This document shows, in pieces, positions 22,981-34,959 of a DNA stretch of 64,000 nt (position 1 is the first letter of the stretch; the number at the start of each line of letters is the position of its first letter). This stretch comes from Diphasiastrum complanatum (lineage: Eukaryota > Streptophyta > Lycopodiopsida > Lycopodiales > Lycopodiaceae). The notes under the pieces were generated by a model. The model saw nothing but the letters and a program-made list of their open reading frames with translations, did not search any database and had not been told where the DNA came from. A program made the position numbers and the translations under genes. The stretch lies in NCBI GenBank assembly GCA_029204225.1, contig CM055095.1:24378141-24442140 (forward strand), in the 5' to 3' direction.

Positions 22981-25900
22981 AAGGGAGGACAAAAATGAGA
23001 CACCTGAGTAGCTAAATGTGATAGTGTCGTGTAATTTGGGTTGGTTAAGAATCCCTGTAAGGAAATTGCATAACACCAGTTTTTTTAATGAGGCTGTGAG
23101 ACTGGTTTGGAATGTGGAGCCCTAATTAGGGTTTCATATGGGAGGGGGGCCTTATTTGTATGCACAAGGTTTTATTTAACTTCTCTCCTCCCCATGTAAA
23201 GACCACTAGGGACAATCCCCTAAGATGAGGATAGGAAAACACAAGAGAGACTGTGGAGCAAAACCACCCAACCAAACCTAGATCCCTCCTGGAGAATCCT
23301 CCTAGACCTAGCCCCCAAGCCATGCCAATGTGACAGCAAGAGCAAAAGAGCTCATCAGGTAACCTAGACCAAGTTGTCGACGAAATAATCACTACCTCAA
23401 TATATAGATAGTAGGATCCTATGCATGAGCACATGCAACTCCCATGCAGGTCAACTATAAATAGGTTACAGCTCTACATGCATACCTCCTGCCTATATCA
23501 GTCACATGTACATGCACTACTCCATATGTCTCACTTAGAGTGTCTGGGTACTCTCAAGGTCATTAGTCACCAACAGGCCTCGATGTGGAATAAAATCTAG
23601 GCGTGACCAATAAACTTGAACACTGGAGGGTCGGTCTACCATATTAGGACTATTCTAGGTCCTTCACCGAATATGGCCATAACATTATTCCTCCCTTAAA
23701 CAGGTTTTGTCCTCAGAACGGGAAAAAGAAAACATGAAACTATTCCTTAAGCTTTCAAATGTTTTCCACGAATCATTATTCTTAGTCCAATCTTTCCATC
23801 TGAATAAGCACTCAGAGATGTAACCATTCCTTTAATTGCTTGTCTCTACTCATGAATACTAATTCAAATTCCAAAAGATACACTAAGCTATAAATCTTCC
23901 AAATGGGGTGATCTACTCCAAAACAAAAGTTCATCACCTTCATGTAATCCTAATTACATGAACCACTGGGTGAATTAACTTCTTTATTTCAGAGATCAAT
24001 CCCAAAAGCTAAAGAAATTCCAATTCAAATTCTTGTAGAAAATAAGACTTCTTGGTACAAATATTTTAAGAATATCAAAATCACAATTCAGTCATCTAAA
24101 ATCTCTAGGAGATCCATCAAGTCTCAGACAATTATAACTCAAACCAGAGTACTACAGTTACTCTAATGAGTTAACAGCCCCATTTCTAGCATCATATGCA
24201 AGAAATCAGCATCTATCCGTATCTTAATAGATTTATCTGTCTCCTACAAAACTGGAGATATAGACTGAACTTTGTACACAAGCACTTATAGACTACAATA
24301 TGAAAGATAAGCAAATCCCTCATAAGTATGCAAATACTTAATGAAAATGTCTGTGAGATCCACACAATCTCAAGTATGTACGAGAGTAAAGAAATTTAGA
24401 GTTCAACCAACAGATCTAAATCCTTGACTCACCCAATTGATAAAAAATTACTCATTATCTTAAGAATCTTCACGTTTCCTTATAATCTTCAAATGATCTT
24501 TAAGTATCAGTTTATGATCCGTCAATCATAAACATTTAGAATCTTATGATTCGTCAATCATAATTTACAGGATTCCAAAACCATACTTAATCTTTGAAAA
24601 ATACTGGAGTATATGTACAAAGAGAAATAGCTTTTAAGGGTTTCCAATTTGAAATTTATGAGATACCATTGAGGGATCCGGATCTATATCTCATAACCTC
24701 TCCAAATACCCTAAATAGGTGATGTCCCATACCATCAGTTTTCTCTCCAAGAAATCCTTTTCTTTTGAATCTGATCATCAGAAAATCAAAAGACTATCTA
24801 ACCATCCTATATCCAACGTAGGATCCGATCTTCAAAAAGATCTTTAACCGCATTATCTGATAATCCAGAGATCTCATAACTTCATCTGGATTTCCAATAC
24901 CAGATATGCACATATCTATTCCACCAAGAACTGGAGTACCCCCAAATTTGTTCCAGATGAATTGCAATAATCCATTAACAAAATTGTGATTTAACAAGAA
25001 TCCGCACATGGCTTTACCGTCACATAAACAACCCATCTGGGTGGTACTATATTTTCAACTTCCTATCATCTGAGAGTTACAACTCTTAGGAATAAGGCTC
25101 ATTACAGTACAAATGTGAACCAAGTGTCATTCTCTTTCATGTCACAATTTTCCATAACAAAATGGAATCAACTCATGGTCCTATAGATATTCAAAATAAA
25201 TTCAACTTAATGAATTCAAAAAACCGGTGTTACGCAATTTCCTTACAGGGATTTTTAACCAACCCAAATTACACAACACTATCACATTTACCTACTCAGG
25301 TGCCTCATTTTCTTCCTCCCTTAGATTTTTCGGTCACCCAAAAATTCTTTTAGAGAAGGTCCCCGAAAATTCCATTGACACAAGTAAATGCTGGGCTACT
25401 TCTTTTTTTACCACACCAGTTTATTTTCATTACTTTGTTAAAGTTACCTGAATCAATGGAAAATCAATAACTTTTGGATCCGAGTACTCTTTACAATATT
25501 CGATACACTTGTTTTTTAATCGAATATAGAACTACCTCTCAAAAATTACGACCTTATTAAATTGTTCACTTTAACAAGTATCTGAAAAGCTTAAATTGCC
25601 CAATCCTAAAGATCAAAATCATTTAGCACAAGCCTATCAGTGTTTCACCTAGTCAAAAAGGAATAACCAAAAAATCACCATTTAACTCAATTAATTGGGA
25701 ATATTTCTATTCCAGAGTTAAACCGATAAAAAGCACAGTACCAGGAAATCAAATTTCCCTTGCAAGGCACTTGCCTGGAGAAAAAAAATACCATGAAAAC
25801 TAATATTTTATTGCCCATCCTAAATCCATGGATCCCATCACATAGACATAACAGTTAGGATAATAAAATTATTTTCCAAACATTCTCCTGGTTAAGTCAA

Positions 25901-26320
25901 GAGAATAGGTAACTCCATTCTCAGTTGTCGATTTAGATAGATTTTCAAAAATCATCTTATCGAATCAACCATTGCTTTGATTACATCAAAAAAACTTGCA
26001 AGGACTTTATAACTCTGGGCTATGTAACCATAAAACCTTTATGAATAGCCATCCATTCCCCCAAATGCACTAAATCCTTTTGCAAAAACTATGAAACCAT
26101 TGCAACCTCAAGGCTACTGACATGCACTACTCAGTAAACTAACTGAGACATGCAATCAACAGGGTCAGGCCTCCCACATTCACATGCATCCATTTCAAGC
26201 TTGGAGAAACAAAAGATAGAAATTAAATAAAACCTTATGCATGCAAATAAGGCCCCCCCTTCCCTATGAAACCCTAATTAGGGCTCCACATCCCAAACCA
26301 ATCTTGCAGCCTCAACCCCA
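22981..26320 (-). mobile_element. rearranged non-autonomous LTR element, family X copy 1
   Basis: A 490-bp minus-oriented 3' LTR (23195-23684) is followed to the right by a polypurine tract (complement of about 23685-23697) and 2.6 kb of AT-rich interior with no protein coding capacity. A related copy lies at 42912-46229. The 5' LTR is missing. The first 200 bases (22981-23180) are in the opposite orientation to their counterparts: 22981-23080 matches the reverse complement of 25224-25322, and 23085-23180 that of about 26220-26312. Confidence 0.7.
23195..23684 (-). repeat. 3' LTR of family X copy 1
   Basis: Forward TGTAAAGACC ... GGCCATAACA; homologous throughout to the 5' LTR at 45750-46229. 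An internal TATA-like ctataaatagg lies at about 23455-23465. Confidence 0.85.
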
Positions 26321-27629
26321 ACAACTTAACCATGCGGCTGTCACAGCTGCCATCGAGTCATTCAAAACTCATGTACTCAAATTCAGAACGGGTGTTATAG
26401 CAGGATTACACCAAAACGAGTCATTCAACGCCTTCTCCAACAACGAGCATAAGATTGCCACAAACAATTACCTTCAAGGATGTTCTGGGTTTCAACCAGA
26501 CTCAACAGAGGTTCTGACAGCGCGATTAGAAACTATATACTAAGCTTCTTTGCGACCTCTATTCCTACCCTCAGGATCCGTGCGAGAGTTCCCAGTGAAA
26601 AAAAAGACGGGAAAGTACCAGTGAACTCTCGCAAACACCAAAATTTTCAGTTCCAGTGGGCAGGAACTCTCGCAGAAGATTCTGAAGTTCTATCTCAGTG
26701 AGACAAGGACACATAAGAGTCTGCGAAGGTTAGTTTGATTTCAGTGAGCAGAAAATTGGACTTAAGTTCTAACAAAATCACTAAAAATTGAAGATCTAGC
26801 AAATCCTTCCAGTAACAACTCTTGCAGACCCTCTCAATCGATTCAAAATGTCTATTTCCATCAGTGATGAAGCCTACGAGAGTTAGTACAGAGATTTGGT
26901 GAAGCGCTTCTCCAGACTACAATTCGCACGGCAATGCCGCGCGATTCTCAAGCTGGGCACTTTCCGGTTTAGTGCGAGAGTTAACTCTCGCAGAGAATTC
27001 CATAGTGAGATCTGACCCAGATCTAGCTACTGTGATCCTTGAGAGAGTTACTTCCCAGAGATCTGAGAGATATCAAGTTTTTTACATGCAAAAATAGCTA
27101 AAGAAGCCTTGCACAGCCAACCCTCACACAAGAGAACCCTCACAGACTAGATCAGTGGAAAGATCTGCATCAGATCCAGCTACTATCAAAATCTCAAGTC
27201 AATCAGTGTAAGGAGTAAAAAGTTATCAAGGAAAAACCACTGCAAGAGGCCTAAAATTCACTTCAGGCCGATCAGATTGATCAGATCCTTAAGATCCAGA
27301 CTGCATCCCACTGTATAAGCAGGATCCAACCATTTTGAAAACCACCATCGGATGAATCTGAGATCAGGACGATCAATAGCAAGAAGGATAGCAAATCAAA
27401 CACCACACCTTCCCAAATTAGCAACTGTGTAACAAGAGGCAGAACCGGAACCAGCACCAATGGATCCAATTGGCTAACCCGTACCTGTCGCTCCCTTGCA
27501 AGCAGTCCGAAGAGCACCTCGGATGGAAATACCAAAATACGACGGATCATCAGATCCCATCCGATTCCTCTAGATCTACGAGCAAGCTTGTGAAATCTAC
27601 GGCGAACGGACACCTGCGAAAAAGCTGAT
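26321..27629 (+). other. untranslated leader of the gypsy element
   Basis: Non-coding, with recurring phrases (aactctcgcagaag, ctcagtgagacaaggacac, tctgcgaaggtta) that also occur in 37340-37600 upstream of the second gag region. That is why I call it a shared 5' leader. No primer binding site was found here because the left junction is lost. Confidence 0.5.
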
Positions 27630-28205
27630 GCTGTTCCCCATGTCCTTATTGGCAGTGGCTCAGGATTGGTTTAAAAACCTGTCAGAGGAAGAAAAATCTA
27701 CTTGAGAAGCGGTTGAAGCGGCTCTCATTATGCGCTTTAAACCAAGAAAGTTCCTAGAAGACCCGTTTCTCCTGCTGAGCAAAGTCAAGATGGGAAAACG
27801 AGAAAGGGTCGGGGACTATATTGAACGGATCAAACATCTACGATCCGATTGCAGCGTAGCCCTAACTCCCAATCATGCGATGATCATGTGGTTCCTAGCC
27901 GGATTACCACGAAACATCAGAAGAGAACTAAAACGACGGGAGCAGTATGCTACTCTGCAAGAAGCTATGGAAGATGCCATCAGGGAAGAGGACGAGGGAT
28001 CTGACAACGAATATCCATCCACCCACACTCCTAATCCCTCGATAGCATCATCATTATCAAACGCATCCACTCTATCCACAGAACTGTTGTTGGAGCAAAT
28101 GGCAAAATTACACAAACAGCAGATGGAGCAACTTACGGCGCAGTTTGACCAGAAATTGAAAGCCTTACAGGGAGTTGTAGCAGTAACGCCACATCAACCG
28201 AACTA
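27630..28205 (+). pseudogene. Ty3/gypsy gag, capsid region
   Basis: The retrotrans_gag domain is recognisable: AQDWFKNLSEEEK at about 27657, an in-frame stop at 27703, then MRFKPRKFL, ERVGDYIERIKHLRSDC, MIMWFLAGLPRNIRRELK and a downstream acidic, helical stretch ending in a short coiled coil (LEQMAKLHKQQMEQLTAQF). The protein would form the particle shell. The stop, and frame changes into the zinc-knuckle region, make it a pseudogene. Confidence 0.85.
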
Positions 28206-28877
28206 AACCAGCTGCAATATCCACGACGGGAGAATGTATGGCGTTTAGTGTGCACACAAAACCATACAGCGAACGAGTGTCCAGTCCTAAAGCAAAATCT
28301 GAGAATGACACATAGATTCTGCCATCTGTGCAATGCAACATCGTACGATACGCCATTTTGTCCGTTTAACCCCCGGATTGTTCAACGGAAGAGAAGTCCT
28401 TATCAGACTTCTTATCCATATCATCAAGGGGCACCCAACGCGGCACGAAGGTATGGTGGACCGAATCAACAATAGCGTATGGCCTTACCTGCACCACCAG
28501 GGCCAGCCAATCAGCAAGTGGCCCATGTAAACCTGACAACAGCGGAACCAGAGATTCAAATGCCACCTCAACCTGAGCAGCAGCAATGGTACGGACCAGA
28601 TGAACCATTTATGGGTCCTGCCATAAATGAATATGTTACAGTTTATGCAACTCAAACTCAGCATCAAGGCGGGAGGAATTACGGCTACTACGGATGTGGC
28701 AAAGGACACAGAATTGCGGAATGTCCCTACAAGGGACAATATACATCCTTCTGCCGAGAATGCGGTTATGGACACTGTTACAAGAATTGTCCGTTTAAAC
28801 CTGGAACCAGTGCACCTCTCAACTTCATTGCAATACAACAACCAGTAGTTCCAGCAGGGATGTCATCACAAGGGTGA
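28206..28877 (+). pseudogene. gypsy nucleocapsid region with several Cys/His knuckle-like motifs
   Basis: Two frames cover it. 28248-28475 has CTQNHTANEC and CHLCNATSYDTPFC pairs. 28479-28877 has YYGCGKGHRIAEC (first Cys lost) and CRECGYGHCYKNC (CX2CX3HX4C). The spacing, one residue shorter than the usual CX2CX4HX4C, is shared with the gag-like ORF at 39650. Confidence 0.65.
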
Positions 28878-29290
28878 CAAATCCACGCTCCGGTGTTAGC
28901 TGTTACTCGAGTACAACAAAGGAATGAAGTGGCTCCTTCACCACCACCCTCGATCACTGACGACCAACCCTCAACTTCAGCGCCATATCCGAATGTGAGG
29001 GAAGAAAAAAGACAGTACCAGAAAATAAGACATTGGGTACAGAAAGCACAAGCGGAGAAAAAAGAGCAAGAAAGGGACAATCCTACGGAACCTCCAGTTG
29101 GCAGCAAATGGGAACCGCAAGTGGGCTCAACACTGCGCACTGATCAGAATGATCGGTTGCACCAACATGAACCACCTTTTCACATGGTAGAGCCTGAGGA
29201 ACCACGCACTGAAAGGCTTACCCTTTTACTGGCAAGCCGTGTTAGTTTACCACTAAGTGGATGAGGAACCAGTAGTGCCTGAGCCCATAT
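28878..29290 (+). pseudogene. gag-pol linker, protease not recognised
   Basis: An open frame (about 28893-29264) encodes a Pro- and Glu-rich polar linker with a charged coiled stretch (QKAQAEKKEQERD). No aspartic protease motif (D[ST]G) could be found between gag and RT. Confidence 0.5.
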
Positions 29291-30590
29291 ATTGTATGGG
29301 CTAGCGCCAGTTCACGAGATGTCTGAGACTTTCAAGAATTATACCTTGGACGACGTGGTAATCATGATGTCGCAAGCCCAAAGTGAACATGATCAAAGTC
29401 AAGCACCAGCGGAACAAGTCTTCGAGGGACCTGCACAAACACAGCCGATGAACCTTGCCGAGCCAGGTGAAGAAGAAAGGATAGTACATGTGGGAGAGCA
29501 GTTAACACCCACACAGTTCAAGAGACTACGATTATTGTTGGTGGAGTATAAAGATTGTCTTGCCTGGAGTTATAGTGATCTTAAGGGCATTCCACCAATA
29601 GTAGTCCAACACACCATACCCTTGGTGGATGGAGTAGTCCCCAAGGTAAGCCGTTACTACTGCAGCAACTCAAATTATACAAGGCTGATCAAGCAGGAGT
29701 TGTAGAAGCTGATGGATGCATATTTCATCTATGAAATCGAGCACACGGAATGGGTATCATCGATAGTTATAGTACACAAGAAGAACGTCAAAATGCGGAT
29801 TTGTGTGAATCTGAAGGTGCTAAATGCAGTCACCAAAAAGGACCATTTTTCTTTACCATTTACGAAAAGTGTCCTTGGTAGAGTAGCTGGCACCGAAGCC
29901 TACAGTTTTCTAGACAGCTTCAGTGGCTACAGCCAGGTGAAGATAGCCCCTCAAGACCGATACAAGACAACGTTCGCCACGGAATGGGAAACCTATGCCT
30001 ATAAGGTGATGCCATTCGAACTTTGAAATGCCCGAAGCACCTTCCAGTGAGTCATGCAGGTGGCATTCAAGGATTATTTACAAAAATTTCTAGAAATTTT
30101 CTTGGACGATCTGTGCGTGCATGGACCAGACTCAGAACACTTATCCAATTTAGAGAAAGTGTTATAGAAATGTCGTGACTACCAGACTTTCCTGAATCCA
30201 GAAAAATGTCATTTTTGGGTGACACATGGCTTGATTCTCGGCCATATAGTGTCAAGACACGGTATCTATCAAAGATTAGAATCATTGTTGATCTACCACT
30301 ATCGGGGACGATCTGCGAAGTCTACATCTTCATGGGTCATGCTAACTATTATAGGATCTTCATTCTTGATTTTGTGGAGTTAGCCCGGCCAATTTACAAA
30401 CTCACAATGGATCCACATTGGAGCGAGGAAGCCCTAAAGGCTTTCCAAAAGCTTAACAATGCATTGGTTTCAGCACCAATCTTACGCCCACCCAATTGGT
30501 CCATTGAGTTTGATGTGCATACAAACGCATCGAAGTATGCAGTTGGAGCAGTCTTAACCTAGCCAGGTGAACACAAAAAGGAGTGTAGAC
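29291..30590 (+). pseudogene. Ty3/gypsy reverse transcriptase
   Basis: The N-terminal region reads DCLAWSYSDLKGIPP and VQHTIPLVDGVVP. Then, after a stop near 29703, EHTEWVSSIVIVHKKN, MRICVNLKVLNAVTKKDHF, YSFLDSFSGYSQVKIAPQD and YKVMPFEL. Then, after further stops and a frame change, the catalytic FLDDLCVHG is present with both Asp. The thumb region follows to about 30400. Several stops and frameshifts make it non-functional. Confidence 0.85.
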
Positions 30591-30870
30591 AGCTCAGTGA
30601 TACAGAAATGAACTATTCAACCACAGAACGAGAAGCATTGGCAATGATCTATGCGGTTAAGAAATTTCGGCATTACCTGATGGCCACACATTTTTCTTTT
30701 TATACGAACCATCAACCCTTGCTCTATCTCGTTAACAAAACTTGCAACACCGGGAAAATCACCAGATGGCTACTTTTGTTGTTGGAGTTTGATTTTCGGA
30801 TAGTAGTTCGCAAGGGAAAACAACACTACATGGCAGATCATGTGTCAGAAATCAAGGGAAAGGAGATTGA
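30430..30870 (+). pseudogene. Ty3/gypsy RNase H
   Basis: Starts with ILRPPNWSIEFDVHTNASKYAVGAVLT, broken by a stop at 30560, then YSTTEREALAMIYAVKKFRHYL, YTNHQPLLYLVNK and GKQHYMADHVSEI. The first catalytic Asp (DASDYA in the family) has become Asn in TNASKYA. Confidence 0.85.
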
Positions 30871-32151
30871 GCTGGCCGATGCTGCCTTATTTTACGTGGA
30901 CACAGTACCAAAGTGGGCTGCCAACATTGTTGAATATTTAATGCAGGGCCAACCAGACAAATCACTACCAAAGGCGGAACAACGGAAATTGATCTTGAAG
31001 GCTAGACCTTATCAGCTGATTGCCGACCAATTGTATCAAAGAGGTCCAGACGGAATTCTTCGACGATGTATTCTCCCTCATGAGGCCACCCAAATCATTT
31101 CGCTTTCACATGAAGGCATGGGTGGAGGCCATTTTGCATCTGACATTACAGTTCGCAAGATCCTGCAATCAGGATGTTGGTGGCCAACGATTCATAAGGA
31201 TACGGAGGAATACTTGAAAAAGTGTGATGCGTGCCAAAGGGCGAGGAGACCAACGAGATTGAATTATGACATACTGCACCCGGTCTTAGCCCAAGCACCA
31301 TTCGAAAAGTGGGATTGGATTACATCGGTCCAATTCACCCTGCAGCAAGTAGTTTCCAGGCTCGATACATAATCGTAGCCACAAACTATCTCACCAAGTG
31401 GGTTGAAGCCAAGGCAGTAAGAGTAGCTGATGCTAGGACCACTGCCAAGTTCCTTTGTGAAAATATCATTGTGCGCTTTGGATGCCTGGTGGAGCTAGTC
31501 AGCGATCGCGGAAGTCATTTTATCAATGAGACCATCAAGGTCTTGTTGGAGGAATTCTTCGTGATCCACAGAACCAGCACGCCTTATTATCCTCGTGGTA
31601 ATGGGCAAGCAAAATCATCCAATAAGATCCTGTGTAGCGTGCTAACGAAAACAGTTGAAGCTAGCAGATCAGATTAGGAACATAAGTTGCATGTTGCTTT
31701 GTGGGCATTCAGGACAACATATAAAGGAAGCACTGATCAAACACCTTTCCAATTGGTATATGGTCAGGATGTTGTGATGCCAGTAGAGTTTTTAGTTCCT
31801 TCATTAAGGATTGCTACAACGTAGCGCCTTAATGAATCCAAATCACTACAACTATGCCATGAAGCTCTGCATAAACTCTGTGAAACACGCTTACTAGTTG
31901 TGCATGCACCGACAATTGAAAAGGAAAGATGCAAAGCCTGGCATGATCGCAAGTTACAAAAGAAGGATCTTCGCTCAGGAGATCTGGTCCTGATGTATAA
32001 AACCAAGGCGATCAAAGGAAAATTAAAATTCACAGACGAAGGTCCTTATCGGATGAAGCAAATTCTTAATCATGGGGCCGTGAATTTAGAGAAGCTAGAT
32101 GGGACACCGTTAGATACACCCATCAATGGTAGCCGGTTGCACAAGTACTAG
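30871..32151 (+). pseudogene. Ty3/gypsy integrase
   Basis: Zinc-binding region: His pair in HEGMGGGHFA and Cys pair in CDACQRA. Core: first Asp in GLDYIGPIH (reached by a frameshift near 31310), second Asp in VSDRGSHF. The position of the catalytic Glu reads Lys in GNGQAKSSNKIL. The C-terminal chromatin-proximal part (WHDRKLQKKDLRSGDLVLMY) ends at 32151. A stop at 31675 splits the domain. This C-terminus is the relative of the minus-strand scrap at 5659-5955. Confidence 0.85.
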
Positions 32152-33328
32152 CCACCACAGTGAGATAGATCCAAATTGATGGTGGCACATTACAAAAAGC
32201 TATTCTGATAGACCATCATCACTAGATCTAGAAAGATCAAGCCAAATCCAACTAGATCCCTCAAGATTCGGCCAAATCTGGCAAGATCGGGAAAATCCAT
32301 CAGGATCCAGATCCATAGGAGATCAAGAAGAAAGTAGATCATCATAGATGCCAATAAGTCCACTAAATTTGCAGATCAGAGACCTCGATCTCAATAACTA
32401 TGGCAAATTAAAGGCAAAATTTACCAAAGACTGATGGATCTGTTACCAAATGTCCATCAGAATTTTCAGAGAACTACCAACAGTCAGATCAAGCATGGAT
32501 GAAACTGATTGCCAGATTGAAAAAGTTAAAAATCAGAAAATCTCAAAATCTTGTTAAAAAACCACTCTAAAAGAGTACTTTTTTCATGCTTTTTGGAGAT
32601 CCCCTCATAGATAGCTCTTGAAACTTGGACAGTCACTGGATCTGACCCAGATGCATCCATGAAAATCTCTGCGAGAGTTCTTGATGGAGGAATCATCATT
32701 TTTTAGTGTGTGTGAGGGTTCCCAGAAGTTGAATCTTCAGAACCCTCGCAGAGCATCAAGATCATCCTACCAACCCTCGCAAGGTGTCTAAATGAAATCA
32801 GAGTAGTAAAATTAGCCTAGATACATGGTCTGATCTTGAAAATCCAATCACAGAAACAAGTTGTGCGAGAGATCACTTCCTGCGAGAGTTGAATTCTTGT
32901 AGACAGTCTGAACCCTCGCAGAACCTTCGCATGGCAGTCAAATCACTTTCTGAACTCTCGCAGACTTCCATGAGGTCTTAGAATTTTGTGAAGAAGGTCC
33001 CTGCCAAAATTTGGGTGGAACTGAGCAAGGAAAAGTGGATTTCACCTATTACGCACTCTAAATTCCGCTATATAAGGGCTGAACTCGAGTCATTTGTCAC
33101 CTTTGCTAGCGAAGCTCTACCAAAATTTACACTGAAATTACTAAGTTCTCTGTTTGCGACCAAATTTTCTACAAGCTATCATCTGCTCATACTGAACCCA
33201 GATCTGCACTCTGAACTATAATTCTTGCCATCCAATACTCGTAATTCACAGTTTTTTGTCGTTTCCACACCTTTTTACCTTTTCCACCGTTCTTTCTACT
33301 TTTTTTACCTTTAATCATCACTGCTAAC
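32152..33328 (+). other. 3' non-coding region of the gypsy element
   Basis: No coding frame. Repeats of short phrases aaccctcgcagag, tgcgagagtt and gatctagatcc recur irregularly. A TATA-like ctatataaggg is at about 33069-33079. Confidence 0.5.
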
Positions 33329-33990
33329 ATGGCCTCCCCATCCTCTGAAGACTCTAGCACCAAGCAGGTGATCCAGCGTGAAATCCCCGAGGCCACACAG
33401 ATTTGGCCCTTACCCTAAACCCGAATGTAGCCCTCCAGTCGGAAGAAGACCATAAGATGATGGCCAGGCTATACTACGGAGTGGTCTTCATGTCGTCACG
33501 CTATGTGACCATGGTGGAAGACTGGCAGAAAATGGGCTTTGTGGAGAAGATAAGAGAATACTTGGTGCCTCTCAATTTCGGAAGTAAGCTCTGCTTCCAA
33601 GTTTTTGAAGCCTTGGGACGAAAGATGAGCGAGAGAGAGCAAACGACACGACGACGAGACAAGCAGGACGCGCAAGAAGTTCTCAAGAAGGCTGGAATGT
33701 AGCAGCCAATTGAGAGACTTCCAATTTTGAAAAAAATAAGTTTTGCGGATAATAAGCACCTGGTTTTACGGAAGTGAACGAAGATCCACGCTTTTCCAAG
33801 TGCCAAGCAGAAAGACATCACCGGTGTTGCAGTGGGTCCTACAACAGATTAGGGGTGGATAATGCTAGCAGATTCTAAAGAATTCCCAGATGCCGAGCCA
33901 AGCCGAAGACACAGAATACCTCTCACTTCTGAACAAGGAGGTCTCAGAAGGAGGAGAGCAGAAGAAGCTGAGAGCCGAGAAATTACTAGC
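33329..33990 (+). pseudogene. unassigned ORF in the 3' part of the insertion
   Basis: An ATG at 33329 opens a Ser-rich N-terminus (MASPSSSEDSS) that stops at 33417. The adjacent frame from 33403 continues with a helical stretch (HKMMARLYYGVVFMSSRYV, EALGRKMSEREQTTRRRD) to 33702. A one-base frameshift would join them. I do not recognise a family. The position, after pol and behind a TATA-like site, resembles the extra ORFs of giant plant gypsy elements, but capture of host sequence is equally possible. Confidence 0.35.
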
Positions 33991-34959
33991 TAGGATGACA
34001 GTGAAATATCTATTTGAGCCTACATGGTGTATCCTAGAGAAGGAACAACCATGTAGGAGCTAGTCATATTTCCTAGGCTTTGTAAATAAAAATAGACCCC
34101 CCCTTAAATTAGTTAGAGTGAGCCACCTTTTGATGGTGACCTTTAGTGGAAGGGCAAATTCCACATGTAATTTCTAATTTGGTGGAATTGCCACATGGGC
34201 TCCACATGGGCAGCCTTCTTGCTTATTTAAGGCCCCCCCTCTCTTGTGAGGGAGCTTTGAATGTATTGTCAAGTTCTCTTGACCAAATAAAGAAGATCAC
34301 GAGTTCTTGATAATTGCTAAGCTCCTTGTTCATGGCAATGTTCTTGAGTGAAGTTTCTATGAGCATGTTTGATTTTCTTGTATTGTGGATTAACTAGTTT
34401 CTTGTTTCCTTGTTTCTTGCTTAGTTGTGGATTAGGATTCATTTCTTGTTTGTGGAATAAGGTAGGAATCAGCACTCAAGTAAACTAAATAGGCTAGAAT
34501 AGTGGTGTAGATCTTGCATACTTTCTGACATTCCAATTTTTTATTGTTCTTGAGCAATCTAGGCATCAAGAAATGAGTGTTTCTTGATTCTTAGACTGTT
34601 AAAATGCTGTTAAGAATCTAGTTCCTTGTTTCTTGTTCCTTGTTTCAGTAGTTAATCTTGTTCTTGATCGCTTTCTGATTTAGTAGATAGTGGTAGGATT
34701 GCTCCCTATTTCAGAATATTCATCTTCTTGAGCTATGTTTGGTCACTTGACTGGTTTATGCATGTAGTTGAGTATCGGATCCGTGACTCCCACTGACAGA
34801 CTGGGAAATACACATTGCAATCTGAGTAATGCTTCTGTTTTGTAACTGTTCTAATAAGAGGAAGAACCGTAAGAACCGTAACTACATAAGAAGGAAGAAG
34901 TAAAAGAAACAACAAAACCGTGTCCACAGATTCAGAGAATCTGTGAACAATCTTCCATC
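33991..34959 (+). other. LTR-like or promoter-like non-coding block
   Basis: Contains aataaaaatagacccccc, a TATA-like cttatttaaggcc at about 34213-34226, aataaagaag near 34287, then a stretch rich in ttcttg repeats. The order of TATA, aataaa and U5-like sequence recalls an LTR, but no matching second copy was found. Confidence 0.35.

Noticed and set aside
34740-34800. Primer binding site near gagtatcggatccgtgactcc
   Set aside because: Does not match the 3' end of a plant tRNA used by known LTR elements well enough to call.
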